NCBI GenBank assembly: GCA_020249285.1
Contig: JADCFX010000014.1
Span: forward strand, 1 to 64,000
DNA length: 64,000 nt
Reading direction: 5' to 3'
Source: Roseomonas sp.
GTDB lineage: Bacteria > Pseudomonadota > Alphaproteobacteria > Acetobacterales > Acetobacteraceae
The position numbers and the translations under genes are program-made. Shown one piece after another: positions 15,170 to 24,632 of the stretch (position 1 is the stretch's first letter; every line of letters begins with the position of its first letter). Under the pieces are notes generated by a model, which had not been told where the DNA came from, did not search any database, and saw nothing but the letters and a program-made list of their open reading frames with translations.

Positions 15170-17487
15170 TGTTCAGCGGAAAATCCATTGCAAGGCTGGA
15201 AGATGCGCGGTTTCTGACAGGGCGCGGGCGTTATGTTGCGGATATGATTCCCGCCGATGCTTTGCATGCTGTGGTGCTGCGTTCGCCCCATGCCCATGCG
15301 ACATTAGGCGAGATCAACGCGGAAGCCGCGCGCGCCATGTCCGGCGTGGTGGGTGTTTTCACTTCCGCTGAACTTGCAGCGGATGATCTGGCGCCACTAC
15401 CCTGCACGGCGGAGGTGGCGAGCGTTGCGCCCATGGTGGTGCCGCCGCGCCCGGTACTCGCCACGGATCGCGTGCGCCATTTAGGCGAAGCTGTTGCCTT
15501 GATTATCGCAAGCAGCGCCGCCGCCGCGCGCGATGCGGCGGAGGCGATTGAAGTCCTCTACGATCCCCTGCCCGCAGTCATTGATGGCGCGAGCGCCCTG
15601 GGCGCGGAGGCACCACAAATCTGGCCGCAAGCACCAGGGAATGAGGCGTTTCGTTTCCTCAAGGGTGACCGCGCCGCCACAGATGCGGCTTTCGCGCAGG
15701 CGGATCACGTGATCAGCCTCGATCTATTCAATAACCGCGTCCATGCCGTGCCGATTGAACCACGCGCCGCGCTGGCGCATTTCGATGGCGGTCGGTTTGA
15801 ATTGATCTTTACCGGCATGGGTGTGCATGGCATTCGCCGGCAGCTTGCAACCGTATTTCGCCTGCCGGATGATGCCTTTCATCTTATCTGCCCCGATGTG
15901 GGCGGCGGCTTTGGCGCCAAAAACTTTCTGTTTCCGGAATATGTATTGGCGCTTTGGGCCGCGCGCCGGCTTCAGCGTAGCATCGCCTGGCAGGCGGAAC
16001 CCAGCGAGGAATTCGCCGCCGCCGTGCATGGCCGCGATTTGCGCGCGCGGGCAAGATTGGCGCTGGCTGATGATGGCCGTTTTCTTGGCCTTGAAATCAG
16101 CAGCATTGCGGATATGGGCGCCTATCTTTCCGCGGTTGGCCCGCATTGCCCGACCAATGCTTTCTCCACCGCCATGGGCGGCGTGTATGCGATTCCGGCC
16201 ATGCACCTGGAAGTACGCGGCGCCTTCACCAATAGCCTGCCCGTGGATGCCTATCGCGGTGCCGGCAAGCCAGAGGCGAATTACATCATCGAAAGGCTGG
16301 TGGATGCCGCAGCGCGCAGCTTGGGGCGCGATGCAGCGGCGTTGCTCGCGATGAATATGCTGCAAAATGCGCCGCATCGCACGGCCATGGGCATGGCCGT
16401 GGATGGCGGGCGTTTTGCCGCCAATCTTTCAGTACTGGAAAAGGTTTCTGACGCGGCAGGTTTTTCTGCTCGGCGCGAACAAGCAGCACAACGTGGCATG
16501 TTGCTCGGCCGCGGCATGGCCTGTTTTCTGGAAACTGCGCGCGGTGCGCCAGGCGAATGGGCCACGGTCAGCGTTGATGCATCTGGGCAGGCCCGCGCGG
16601 CTATCGGCACGCAAAGCAATGGCCAGGGACATGAAACCAGCTATGCGCAGATTGTCGCAGACCGGCTTGGACTGACGCCGGCAGAAGTACGCATACAGCA
16701 AGCCGATACGGATTTGCTGCCGAATGGCAACGGCCATGGCGGTGCGCGTTCACTGCATTTGGGCGGCGGCGCGCTGGTGCTGGCCTTGGATGCGCTGATG
16801 GAAAAGGCACGCATCATCGCCGCGCATTTGCTGCAAGCCGATCCCACCGAGCTTATATTCGCCGATGGGCGCTTCGCCTTGCCGGAAGGTGAGCGCTTCG
16901 TCACCCTGGCTGAGATCGCCCGCGCCGCCGAAGATACGGCCAGCCTGCCCGAAGGCATGACGCCCGGACTTTCCGCATCAGGTCACAATACCTCCGACCT
17001 CGCGACCTTCCCCAATGGCTGCCAGGCGGCCGAGGTGGAGATTGACCCTGAAACCGGCCATGCTCGCCTGACGCGCTATGTCGCGGTTGATGATTACGGA
17101 CGCTTGGTGAATCCACGCCTGACGCAAGGCCAGGTACAGGGCGGGCTGGTGCAGGGCATTGGTCAGGCGATGCTGGAAGACATCATTTATGATCGTGAGT
17201 CAGGCCAATTGCTGACCGGTTCCTTGATGGATTACGCGCTGCCACGCGCCGATGATGTGCCGGCGATTGAAGTGATATTGGAAGGCACGCCAACCACCGC
17301 CAATCCGCTTGGTGTGAAAGGCTCTGGCCAGGCGGGCGCGATTGCCGCGCCGCAAACAGTGATGAACGCCATTGCGGATGCGCTGGCGCTGCGTGGCGCA
17401 ACGGCGCCTGATATGCCTGCAACGCCCGAGAAGATTTGGCGTGCCTTGCAGAACGCCGCCTCTCCCGGAAAGGAATTGACGCCATGA
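15169..17487 (+). CDS. Molybdenum hydroxylase large subunit (xanthine dehydrogenase/CoxL family)
   Basis: This 772-residue molybdopterin-binding subunit begins SIARLEDARFLTGRGRYVAD, the usual N-terminus of CoxL-like proteins. VGGGFGAKNFLFPEYVL is the cofactor-contacting loop, and TQSNGQGHETSYAQIVAD and GNGHGGARS are further pterin-contact regions. At the C-terminal position where the family has its catalytic glutamate (GxGE) this protein has GSGQAGAIAAP, with Gln at residue 721. Neither an iron-sulfur nor an FAD subunit lies nearby. I chose the ATG at 15169 over the track's TTG at 15166. It sits inside a catabolic operon, suggesting ring hydroxylation or a related redox step, but the Gln leaves activity open. 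Confidence 0.9.
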   Translation: MFSGKSIARLEDARFLTGRGRYVADMIPADALHAVVLRSPHAHATLGEINAEAARAMSGVVGVFTSAELAADDLAPLPCTAEVASVAPMVVPPRPVLATDRVRHLGEAVALIIASSAAAARDAAEAIEVLYDPLPAVIDGASALGAEAPQIWPQAPGNEAFRFLKGDRAATDAAFAQADHVISLDLFNNRVHAVPIEPRAALAHFDGGRFELIFTGMGVHGIRRQLATVFRLPDDAFHLICPDVGGGFGAKNFLFPEYVLALWAARRLQRSIAWQAEPSEEFAAAVHGRDLRARARLALADDGRFLGLEISSIADMGAYLSAVGPHCPTNAFSTAMGGVYAIPAMHLEVRGAFTNSLPVDAYRGAGKPEANYIIERLVDAAARSLGRDAAALLAMNMLQNAPHRTAMGMAVDGGRFAANLSVLEKVSDAAGFSARREQAAQRGMLLGRGMACFLETARGAPGEWATVSVDASGQARAAIGTQSNGQGHETSYAQIVADRLGLTPAEVRIQQADTDLLPNGNGHGGARSLHLGGGALVLALDALMEKARIIAAHLLQADPTELIFADGRFALPEGERFVTLAEIARAAEDTASLPEGMTPGLSASGHNTSDLATFPNGCQAAEVEIDPETGHARLTRYVAVDDYGRLVNPRLTQGQVQGGLVQGIGQAMLEDIIYDRESGQLLTGSLMDYALPRADDVPAIEVILEGTPTTANPLGVKGSGQAGAIAAPQTVMNAIADALALRGATAPDMPATPEKIWRALQNAASPGKELTP

Positions 17488-18392
17488 CCTATCAAGTCAC
17501 GCGAGATTTCATCGGCTACGGCGCCAATCCGCCCGATCCGCAATGGCCGGGAGGCGCGAAACTCGCCGTGAATTTCGTGATCAATTATGAGGAAGGCAGT
17601 GAGCCATCCTTTGAGCTTGGCGATGGAATCACGGAAAATGGCTTGACCGAAGCGCATGGCCTCAATCAGGTGAAATCAGGCCGCGATTTGGCAGCTGAGG
17701 GCATGTTTGAATATGGTAGCCGCGTTGGTTTCTGGCGCCTGCATCGGCTATTCCAGGAACGCAACCTGCCCGTCACGATTTTCGGCTGCGCACTGGCGCT
17801 GGAACGTAATCCGGAAGCGGCCGCTGCCATCAAAGCCGCGGGCTATGATGTCTGTTCCCATGGCTGGCGCTGGGTAAAGCATTTCGAATTATCGGAAGAA
17901 GAAGAACGCGATCACATCCGCAAGGCCATCGAAAGCCAGCAGAAGACGGTCGGGCATCGGCCAGATGGCTGGTATTGCCGCTATGGACCTTCCGTCAACA
18001 CGCGCCGGCTGGTCGTGGAAGAAGGCGGATTTCTGTATGATAGCGACTATTACGGCGATGAATTGCCAATCTGGACACGCGTGAACGACAAGCCGCATCT
18101 GGTAGTGCCGTATTCTCTGACGAATAATGATGGCAAATATGCCGGCTGGATGGGCACATCCGATCAGTGGTTTTCCTATATCCGCGATGCCTTCGACATG
18201 CTTTATGAAGAAGGTCGCAAGGGCCAGCCCAAGATGATGTCGGTCGGGCTGCATATGCGCCTGATCGGCCACCCGGCCCGTGCCGTCGCGATGCAAAGGC
18301 TGCTGGATTACATGGCACAGAAGCGCGACGTCTGGATTACGCGCCGCGTCGATATCGCCCGCCATTGGATGGCGGTGCATCCGGCGAAGTGA
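17484..18392 (+). CDS. PuuE-like polysaccharide deacetylase/allantoinase family protein (first copy)
   Basis: The 302-residue protein starts MTYQVTRDFIGYGANPPDPQWPGG, followed by LAVNFVINYEEGSE, both hallmarks of PuuE-type proteins. These include metal-independent allantoinases and other cyclic-amide hydrolases of the NodB fold. SHGWRW and WYCRYGPSVNTRRLV are further conserved blocks. The start overlaps the preceding stop as ATGA and has GGAAAGGA upstream, so I shortened the track ORF. A second, clearly related copy lies at 24.6 kb. Hydrolytic opening of a cyclic amide fits the hydantoinase-like genes that follow; the true substrate is unknown. Confidence 0.88.
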   Translation: MTYQVTRDFIGYGANPPDPQWPGGAKLAVNFVINYEEGSEPSFELGDGITENGLTEAHGLNQVKSGRDLAAEGMFEYGSRVGFWRLHRLFQERNLPVTIFGCALALERNPEAAAAIKAAGYDVCSHGWRWVKHFELSEEEERDHIRKAIESQQKTVGHRPDGWYCRYGPSVNTRRLVVEEGGFLYDSDYYGDELPIWTRVNDKPHLVVPYSLTNNDGKYAGWMGTSDQWFSYIRDAFDMLYEEGRKGQPKMMSVGLHMRLIGHPARAVAMQRLLDYMAQKRDVWITRRVDIARHWMAVHPAK

Positions 18393-18435
18393 GAAGGCAT
18401 ATCGCGGCCTACGCCGTCTTGTCATGTATCTTTTG

Positions 18436-18478
18436 GCCACAGCGCTTCTTATTGAATTCCCCGATTTGGCGCTGTGGC
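18436..18478. promoter_or_regulatory. 10-bp inverted repeat before hydantoinase A gene
   Basis: GCCACAGCGC at 18436-18445 is perfectly complementary to GCGCTGTGGC at 18469-18478, separated by 23 AT-rich bases. It lies in the only sizeable gap inside the operon. The right arm covers the GTG at 18474 that the track uses as start. It could be an RNA hairpin limiting read-through or translation, or a DNA operator. Confidence 0.5.
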
Positions 18479-18521
18479 TATCAGGTTTCATGAGCTGACC
18501 TATTTTCGACGGATCCAAACC

Positions 18522-20591
18522 TTGAGCACCGAAACCTCCTCGCGCCCCATTCGCATCGCCGTTGATATCGGCGGCACATTTACTGATCTGCAAATCCTGA
18601 ATTCGCGCCTTGGCGTAGCGCAAGCGTGGAAAACGCCGACAACGCCGGAAGACCCCTCAATCGGCCTTATGACGGGCGTCAAGGAAGCCGCGGAACGCTT
18701 CGGTTTTGCGCTGGCCGATGTCGGGCTTTTGCTGCATGGCACCACCATCGCCACCAATGCGGTGCTTGAAAGACAGCTCGCCCGCGGCGTCTTGTTGACC
18801 ACAGCAGGCTTTGAGGATGTGCTTGAAATCAATCGCCATGTCCGGCGCGATATTTACGGCCTGGCGCAAGAACCTTTCCCTACGCTGATCCCGCGCGACC
18901 GCCGACTTGGGGTGCAGGAACGTTTACGCGCCGATGGTAGCGCTGAAATAACCCTGGATGAAGCGCAGTTACCGGCACTGCTGGATCGGATCCAACATCT
19001 TGGCGCAGAGACTATCGCGATTTCACTGCTGCACGCCTATGCCAATCCCGCCCATGAAAAGCGCCTGGCCGCGCTGATCCAGGCCGCGCGCCCCGATCTA
19101 CCAATCTCGCTTTCTGCTGATATCTCGCCAGAGATCCGCGAATATGAGCGTTGCTCCACTACTGTGCTGAACGCGCTTCTGATGCCGGTGGTGAAAGCCT
19201 ATTTGGATAGGCTCGAAAAACGGTTGGGTATGGACGGGTTTTCACCGCTTGTCTTCCTGGTGCAATCCAATGGCGGCGTCTGCAGCCTGCGCATGGCGGC
19301 TGAACAACCGGCGCGGCTTTTGCTCTCTGGCCCATCAGGCGGCGCTTTGGCTGCCGGACGCATTTCGGAATTACTCGCGCGCCCCAATCTGGTCGCGGTG
19401 GACATGGGCGGCACATCCTATGATGTTTCGGTCGTGCAAGGCGGGCGCGTTTCCGTGATTACGCAGGGCGAGATTGATCGCCTGCCGGTGCGCCTGCCCA
19501 TGGTGGAAATGCGCACCATCGGCGCCGGCGGCGGTTCCATCGGCTCCGTTGACGCTGCCGGGCGGCTGACGGTCGGCCCACGCAGCGCCGGCGCGCGACC
19601 GGGGCCGGTTGCCTATGGGCGCGGCGGGGCGGAGCCGACAGTCACAGATGCCAATCTGGCACTCGGCCGCCTTGATCCTGATTTCTTCCTCGGTGGCGCC
19701 ATCAAGCTTGATATGCCGGCCACGCGCGCCGCGATTGAAACACGCATCGGCGCGCCGTTGCACTTGTCACTCGAACAGGCGGCAGCGGGTATGCTGACCG
19801 TGACCAACGCCAATCTCGGCGCCGCGGTGCGGCTTTCGTTGTTTGAAAAAGGGCTTGATCCGCGCGACTTCGCACTGCTGTCCTTCGGCGGCGCTGGTGG
19901 ATTGCACGCCATCGAAGTGGCCGAGGAAATGGGCATCACGGAAGTAATCTTCCCGCGCGAACCCGGCACACTTTCTGCCTATGGCATCCTGTTTTCCGAT
20001 CTGGTGCAGGATTTGGCGCGCACAAGGCTGACGCGCGCTCAACCCGCCGGTCTGCCACAGATGCGCGACATCATCGCTGAATTGCGCCAGGCCGCGGATG
20101 CGCGACTGGCACAAGATGGCATTCCAGCTGATCAACGTGAAATCACGATTGCCGCTGATATGCGCTATCATGGCCAGGCCTTTGAACTGCTTGTCCCATG
20201 GGGCGAGCTTCAGGCCCCGGATGAAGCTGCCTTGGCTGAACTCATTCAGCGCTTTCATGCCACGCATAAGCAGCGCTTTTCCTATTCCAATCAGGATGAA
20301 GCCGTGGAAATCGTCACCTTCCGCGCCATTGCTAAAGGCAAGCTTGCCAAGCCTGTTTTGCGCGAACCAACCCCAGCTTCCCGCCCCGCGCGCAAGGCAA
20401 AGCGCCGCGCCTTTGATGGCCAGCAATGGTGCGACGTGACCGTCTGGGACCGTGAGGCGCTTGGCGCCGAAGACCTGATAGAAGGCCCCGCTATCATTGA
20501 AGAAGCCTTTGCCACCCATTGGATTTCTCGCGCCTGGCAAGCAAGGCTTGCCGCCGGCGGCGCCCTGATTGCAAAGAAGATCGCGCCATGA
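18522..20591 (+). CDS. hyuA: Hydantoinase/oxoprolinase family protein, subunit A (HyuA)
   Basis: This protein has about 689 residues. RIAVDIGGTFTDLQ at the N-terminus and VAVDMGGTSYDVSV in the middle are the two phosphate-binding motifs of the ATP-dependent HyuA/5-oxoprolinase alpha fold. LHGTTIATNAVLER and GAGGGSIGSVD are also typical. HyuA works with HyuB in ATP-driven hydrolysis of cyclic imides and amides such as N-methylhydantoin or 5-oxoproline. I prefer the TTG at 18522 (MSTETSSRPIRIAVD) because it gives the normal N-terminus; the track's GTG at 18474 lies within an inverted repeat. It overlaps hyuB by ATGA. Confidence 0.9.
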   Translation: MSTETSSRPIRIAVDIGGTFTDLQILNSRLGVAQAWKTPTTPEDPSIGLMTGVKEAAERFGFALADVGLLLHGTTIATNAVLERQLARGVLLTTAGFEDVLEINRHVRRDIYGLAQEPFPTLIPRDRRLGVQERLRADGSAEITLDEAQLPALLDRIQHLGAETIAISLLHAYANPAHEKRLAALIQAARPDLPISLSADISPEIREYERCSTTVLNALLMPVVKAYLDRLEKRLGMDGFSPLVFLVQSNGGVCSLRMAAEQPARLLLSGPSGGALAAGRISELLARPNLVAVDMGGTSYDVSVVQGGRVSVITQGEIDRLPVRLPMVEMRTIGAGGGSIGSVDAAGRLTVGPRSAGARPGPVAYGRGGAEPTVTDANLALGRLDPDFFLGGAIKLDMPATRAAIETRIGAPLHLSLEQAAAGMLTVTNANLGAAVRLSLFEKGLDPRDFALLSFGGAGGLHAIEVAEEMGITEVIFPREPGTLSAYGILFSDLVQDLARTRLTRAQPAGLPQMRDIIAELRQAADARLAQDGIPADQREITIAADMRYHGQAFELLVPWGELQAPDEAALAELIQRFHATHKQRFSYSNQDEAVEIVTFRAIAKGKLAKPVLREPTPASRPARKAKRRAFDGQQWCDVTVWDREALGAEDLIEGPAIIEEAFATHWISRAWQARLAAGGALIAKKIAP

Positions 20592-22219
20592 GCCTCGGCC
20601 CCATCGAAATCGAAGTCATCCGCAATGCGCTGACTGCGGCGGCTGCCGAGATGGATATCACCATCTGGCGCACCAGCCGCAGCACCACGGTGCGCGAATT
20701 GCTGGATTATTCCACAGCGGTCTTCGATGCTGATGGCAACAATGTCGCGCAATCCGCACGCATTCCGCAGCATCTGAATTCCATGGGCGCGGCGCTGCGC
20801 ATATTGCTGGATCGCTTCGTTGATGAAGCGGATTGGCGCGAAGATGATGTTTTTGCCACCAATGATCCCTATTGCGGCGCGCAACACCTGAACGACATAT
20901 TGGTCTTCAAGCCGGTTTTCCATGATGGCAAACGCGTGGCTTACGTGGGTGCGCTTTGCCATCACATTGACATGGGCGGCATGGCGCCAGGTTCCTATGC
21001 CGCAACAGCAACAGAAGTCTTTCAGGAAGGGCTTCGCATTCCGCCGCTGAAGCTGATTGAAGGCGGCGTGCTGAATAAAGCGATCTACGCCATGATCGGG
21101 CAGAATGTGCGCAAGCCCGCGCTGATGCTGGGTGATTTGCAATCCCAATTGGCAAGCCTTGAGGTCGGCGCCGCTTCCATCCGCCGTATCGCCGCGCGCT
21201 ATGGTGCCGTGACACTGATTGAAGCCACAGGCCACATCCTGGATCAGAGTGAAGCCGCGATGCGCGCTGCCATTCGCGCCATGCCTGATGGCACCTATAG
21301 CTTCGAAGATTTCTTGGATGATGATGGTGTCTCCGGAGAGCCCGTGCGGCTCCATGCCAGCATCACCATCAAGGGCGATGAGATTGAAGTTGATCTGACC
21401 GCCTGTGCGGATCAGCAGCGTGGCCCAATCAATTGCACGCCAGCAATGTCCAATTGTGCTGTCTATTACAGCATTATCGCAGCGACTGATGGCGCCATGC
21501 CGGCCAATGCGGGCTGTTATCGCCCCATTCGTATTCGCCACCGGGAAGGTAGCGTCACATCCTGCCGCGCGCCGGCATCCGTTGCGCATCGTGTCGCGGT
21601 TTGCCATCGGCTGGCCAATGTCATGTTTGGCTGCCTGCATCAGGCGCTGCCGGACCGCATGCCGGCTGCCTATTACGGCGGTTCTTACGTTGCCACCTTC
21701 CAGACCGAAGCGGCGGATGGCGGGCGTGAAGTACTGGTGGAAATCGAAATCGGCGGCACTGGCGCCAGCCCAGCCAAGGATGGCGTGAATGCCTGGTCTT
21801 TCGGCATGCATAATAACAGCAATATCCCGATTGAAATGATCGAAAGCCAAATGCCGCTGACCATCACCCATTACGGGTTGAAACCTGATTCCGGCGGTGA
21901 TGGGCAATATCGCGGCGGGCTTGGCCTTATTCGCGAATGGCGCGTGGATAGCCCTGCCGGGATTTTCACCGCGAATATGGATCGCTTCCGCTTCCCGCCC
22001 TATGGCCTGGCTGGCGGCAAGCCTGCCAGCCTTGGGCGCTTGATGCGTATCCGTGATGGGCAGGAAACACCCATCGCACCAAAAAGCGATGCGGTGCGGT
22101 TGCTCAAGGGCGACATTGTGCGGCTCGAAACATCCGGCGGTGGCGGCTTTGGTGATCCCGCACAACGCCCGGAGGCACAGCGCAAGGCGGATCAGGCGCT
22201 GGGATATGTGAAGGGCTGA
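20588..22219 (+). CDS. hyuB: Hydantoinase B/oxoprolinase family protein (HyuB)
   Basis: This 543-residue protein starts MSLGPIEIEVIRNALTAAAAEM, the usual HyuB N-terminus. NDPYCGAQHLNDILVFKP, CHHIDMGGMAPGS, LKGDIVRLETSGGGGFGDP and RPEAQRKAD follow in family order. It forms the partner subunit of HyuA. The start overlaps the hyuA stop as ATGA; the track's longer start at 20519 is out of context. A 624-residue ORF on the other strand over this gene is a shadow. The combination with PuuE-like and Old Yellow genes suggests opening of a reduced nitrogen heterocycle. Confidence 0.93.
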   Translation: MSLGPIEIEVIRNALTAAAAEMDITIWRTSRSTTVRELLDYSTAVFDADGNNVAQSARIPQHLNSMGAALRILLDRFVDEADWREDDVFATNDPYCGAQHLNDILVFKPVFHDGKRVAYVGALCHHIDMGGMAPGSYAATATEVFQEGLRIPPLKLIEGGVLNKAIYAMIGQNVRKPALMLGDLQSQLASLEVGAASIRRIAARYGAVTLIEATGHILDQSEAAMRAAIRAMPDGTYSFEDFLDDDGVSGEPVRLHASITIKGDEIEVDLTACADQQRGPINCTPAMSNCAVYYSIIAATDGAMPANAGCYRPIRIRHREGSVTSCRAPASVAHRVAVCHRLANVMFGCLHQALPDRMPAAYYGGSYVATFQTEAADGGREVLVEIEIGGTGASPAKDGVNAWSFGMHNNSNIPIEMIESQMPLTITHYGLKPDSGGDGQYRGGLGLIREWRVDSPAGIFTANMDRFRFPPYGLAGGKPASLGRLMRIRDGQETPIAPKSDAVRLLKGDIVRLETSGGGGFGDPAQRPEAQRKADQALGYVKG

Positions 22220-22276
22220 AGCCCCTCTGTGCGGCGCGGGTTTCTTGGCCTAGCCTTCGCGGAGGAGGATAACGCC

Positions 22277-23434
22277 ATGACCTTGCCGCTGCTTTTCACA
22301 CCCTGGACGCATCGCGGTGTGACGTTGAAGAACCGCGTTGTCGTCGCACCTATGCATCAATATGCGGCAGATCACGGTTTCATCACGGATTGGCATTTGA
22401 TGAATGCAGGCCGCTTTGCCGCGGGTGGCGCTGGCATGGTGATGGTGGAAAGCACCAAGGTAGAACGGCGCGGCTGCGGTACTTTGGGTGATACCGGACT
22501 TTGGGATGATGCTTTCATCCCAGGCATGAAACGTGTGGCGGATTTGATTCGCGCAAATGGTTCGGTGCCGGCAATTCAAATTGGCCATTCAGGCCGCAAG
22601 GCACGACGCTTTCGCCCCTGGGAGGGCGGCGCGCCACTCGTACAAAGCCCCGCGATAAAGGATTGGGAGGCTTGGGAACTTGTCGCGCCCAGTGCCGAGA
22701 TCGGCGATGCCGGGGACCCCATGCCGCGTGCGCTCACGCGCGATGAAATTCCGCAAGTGGTGCAGCATTGGGCGGATGCCGCGCGGCGCGCGGATGCTGC
22801 TGGCTTTGACGTGTTGGAAATCCACGCGGCGCATGGTTATCTGCTTCATCAATTTCTTTCGCCATCGGCCAATCGGCGCAATGATGATTATGGTGGAACG
22901 GAGCGTAACCGCATGCGCTTTGCGCTTGAAGTCGTGGAGGCCGTGCGCGCAATCTGGCCGGCGCATAAGCCTTTGTTCATGCGCTTTTCGGTGGAAGATG
23001 ATTCGGGTTGGGACGTGGAACAAAGCATTCGACTCGCCAAGCTTGTTGGTGCTGCCGGCGTTGATGTTGTGGATTGTTCATCGGGTGGCATCACGGGCGG
23101 CCCGCCCAAAGCTGCGCGGCCCGGCTATGGCTATCAAGTGCCCTATGCGCGGCGGCTGCGGCATGAAGCACCCATCGCCACCATGGCGGTAGGGCTGATT
23201 GTGCACGCGGACCAGGCTGAGGCGATTCTGCAAGCCGGTGATGCCGATTTAGTCGCGATCGGGCGAGAGATTCTCTACAACCCGAATTGGCCCACCGATG
23301 CGGCGCGTAAATTAGGTGTCGAAGCAGCCTTCGATGCCATGCCGCCGGCGCAAAGCTATTGGCTCGAAAAACGCGCAAAATCAGTGAAGGATATGGAACC
23401 TTCCACCTATCGGCGGGGTCTGCATCAGGCGTGA
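22277..23434 (+). CDS. NADH:flavin oxidoreductase, Old Yellow Enzyme family (first copy)
   Basis: The protein of about 385 residues begins LLFTPWTHRGVTLKNRVVVAPMHQYAADHG. The barrel then shows QIGHSGRK, FDVLEIHAAHGYLLHQFLSP with the substrate-binding histidines, and VAIGREILYNPNWP for flavin phosphate binding. This resembles the XenA/YqjM branch, which reduces activated C=C bonds with FMN and NAD(P)H. GGAGGAGG precedes the ATG at 22277, so the track start was shortened. In this operon it could reduce a ring or an enoate intermediate. A homologous gene lies at 26.2-27.3 kb on the other strand. Confidence 0.92.
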   Translation: MTLPLLFTPWTHRGVTLKNRVVVAPMHQYAADHGFITDWHLMNAGRFAAGGAGMVMVESTKVERRGCGTLGDTGLWDDAFIPGMKRVADLIRANGSVPAIQIGHSGRKARRFRPWEGGAPLVQSPAIKDWEAWELVAPSAEIGDAGDPMPRALTRDEIPQVVQHWADAARRADAAGFDVLEIHAAHGYLLHQFLSPSANRRNDDYGGTERNRMRFALEVVEAVRAIWPAHKPLFMRFSVEDDSGWDVEQSIRLAKLVGAAGVDVVDCSSGGITGGPPKAARPGYGYQVPYARRLRHEAPIATMAVGLIVHADQAEAILQAGDADLVAIGREILYNPNWPTDAARKLGVEAAFDAMPPAQSYWLEKRAKSVKDMEPSTYRRGLHQA

Positions 23435-23447
23435 TCAGGACTGCGCG

Positions 23448-24632
23448 ATGAGTAACCCTCACGGCCTCACACTCGCGCTTTTTCTGCTGGCGGGCGCGCA
23501 AACCTTAGCGACCATGGCGGTTTATGCGCTACCCGTATTGGTGGCCTATGCCGCGCCGGATTTCGGCATGGCGCGCGGCAATATCGGCTATCAGGTGGGC
23601 CTTGTTTATCTCTGCGCGGTTTTCGCTTCCGCTTATGGGCCGCGCTGGCTGGCGATATGGGGGCCGGCGCGCACCACACAAATTGCGCTTTTCGCCGCGG
23701 CGCTGGGAGTTGCCTTGCTGAGCTTTGCGGAGCTTGCGATTGCCCTGCCCGCGACGGCGCTGATTGGCCTTGCCTATGGGCTGACCAATCCGGCTGCGTC
23801 ACAATTGCTTGGCAAGCTTGCGCCGCCATCCCGCCGCAATATGGTCTTTGGCCTGAAGCAAATGGGCGTGCCTTTTGGTGTCGCTCTCGCAGGGCTGATG
23901 CTGCCTGGTACGGCAGAGATCCTTGGCTGGCGCAACGCCATGCTGCTGGCGGCTGCGATGTTGCTGATGATGGTGGTCGGGCTTCAATTCAAGCGCGCGG
24001 ATTGGGACCAGGATCGTGGTGCGCCTGCCGTGCAAGCAGGGCCATTGCTGCTGTTGAAATCACCCGCGCTTGGCGTGATTGGCTTGGCGGCTGCCTGTTA
24101 CGCTTTGGTCCAGATTGGCCTTGGCGCACACATGGTCGCGATGTTGATCGGTGATTACGGCTGGGATTCCGTTTCGGCTGGCGCGCTGGTTGGCCTGTGT
24201 CAGGTGGTGGGTGGGCTTTCGCGTATTGGCTGGGCCTTGGTTGCCGATACGCGGATGGGCGGTCAGCGCGCCCTGATGCTGATCGGCGCGCTATCAGGAA
24301 TTTTCCTGATGATGCTGCCATTGGTTGCAGGCAGCCAGACCATTCTGCTCGTGCTGCTGTTCATCGCCATCGGCGCCAGCACCGCCGGATGGAATGGCGT
24401 ATTGGTAGCGGAAAGCGTGCGCCTTGCGCCCGCCGGGGCGGCGGGTCCTGCATCGGGTGCGGTGATTTCGCTCAGCTTCGCTGGCGCCGTGCTTGGGCCG
24501 CCATTGATTGCGCTGCTGGGTCAGGAATTGCATGGCTATCGCTATGCTTTCGCGGTCCTAGCGACGCTGCCGCTTGCGGGCGCGGCGCTATGCTGGTTCG
24601 GGCGCCATGCTCGCAGGGGAGATTTCACATGA
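23448..24632 (+). CDS. MFS transporter
   Basis: This 394-residue protein has about twelve hydrophobic segments and the major facilitator pattern, including GLAYGLTNPAASQLLGKLAPPSRRN, a stretch typical of MFS carriers, and a second-half repeat GLCQVVGGLSRIGWALVADT. Position between catabolic enzymes, with an ATGA overlap to the following deacetylase gene, suggests import of the pathway substrate. No ribosome-binding site is obvious. Substrate cannot be told from sequence. Confidence 0.88.
   Translation: MSNPHGLTLALFLLAGAQTLATMAVYALPVLVAYAAPDFGMARGNIGYQVGLVYLCAVFASAYGPRWLAIWGPARTTQIALFAAALGVALLSFAELAIALPATALIGLAYGLTNPAASQLLGKLAPPSRRNMVFGLKQMGVPFGVALAGLMLPGTAEILGWRNAMLLAAAMLLMMVVGLQFKRADWDQDRGAPAVQAGPLLLLKSPALGVIGLAAACYALVQIGLGAHMVAMLIGDYGWDSVSAGALVGLCQVVGGLSRIGWALVADTRMGGQRALMLIGALSGIFLMMLPLVAGSQTILLVLLFIAIGASTAGWNGVLVAESVRLAPAGAAGPASGAVISLSFAGAVLGPPLIALLGQELHGYRYAFAVLATLPLAGAALCWFGRHARRGDFT

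Noticed and set aside
20291-22165. 624-residue ORF on the minus strand
   Set aside because: It lies opposite hyuB and the end of hyuA, which have clear family motifs; its translation is His/Ile/Asn-rich with no recognisable domain. Antisense shadow in GC-rich DNA.
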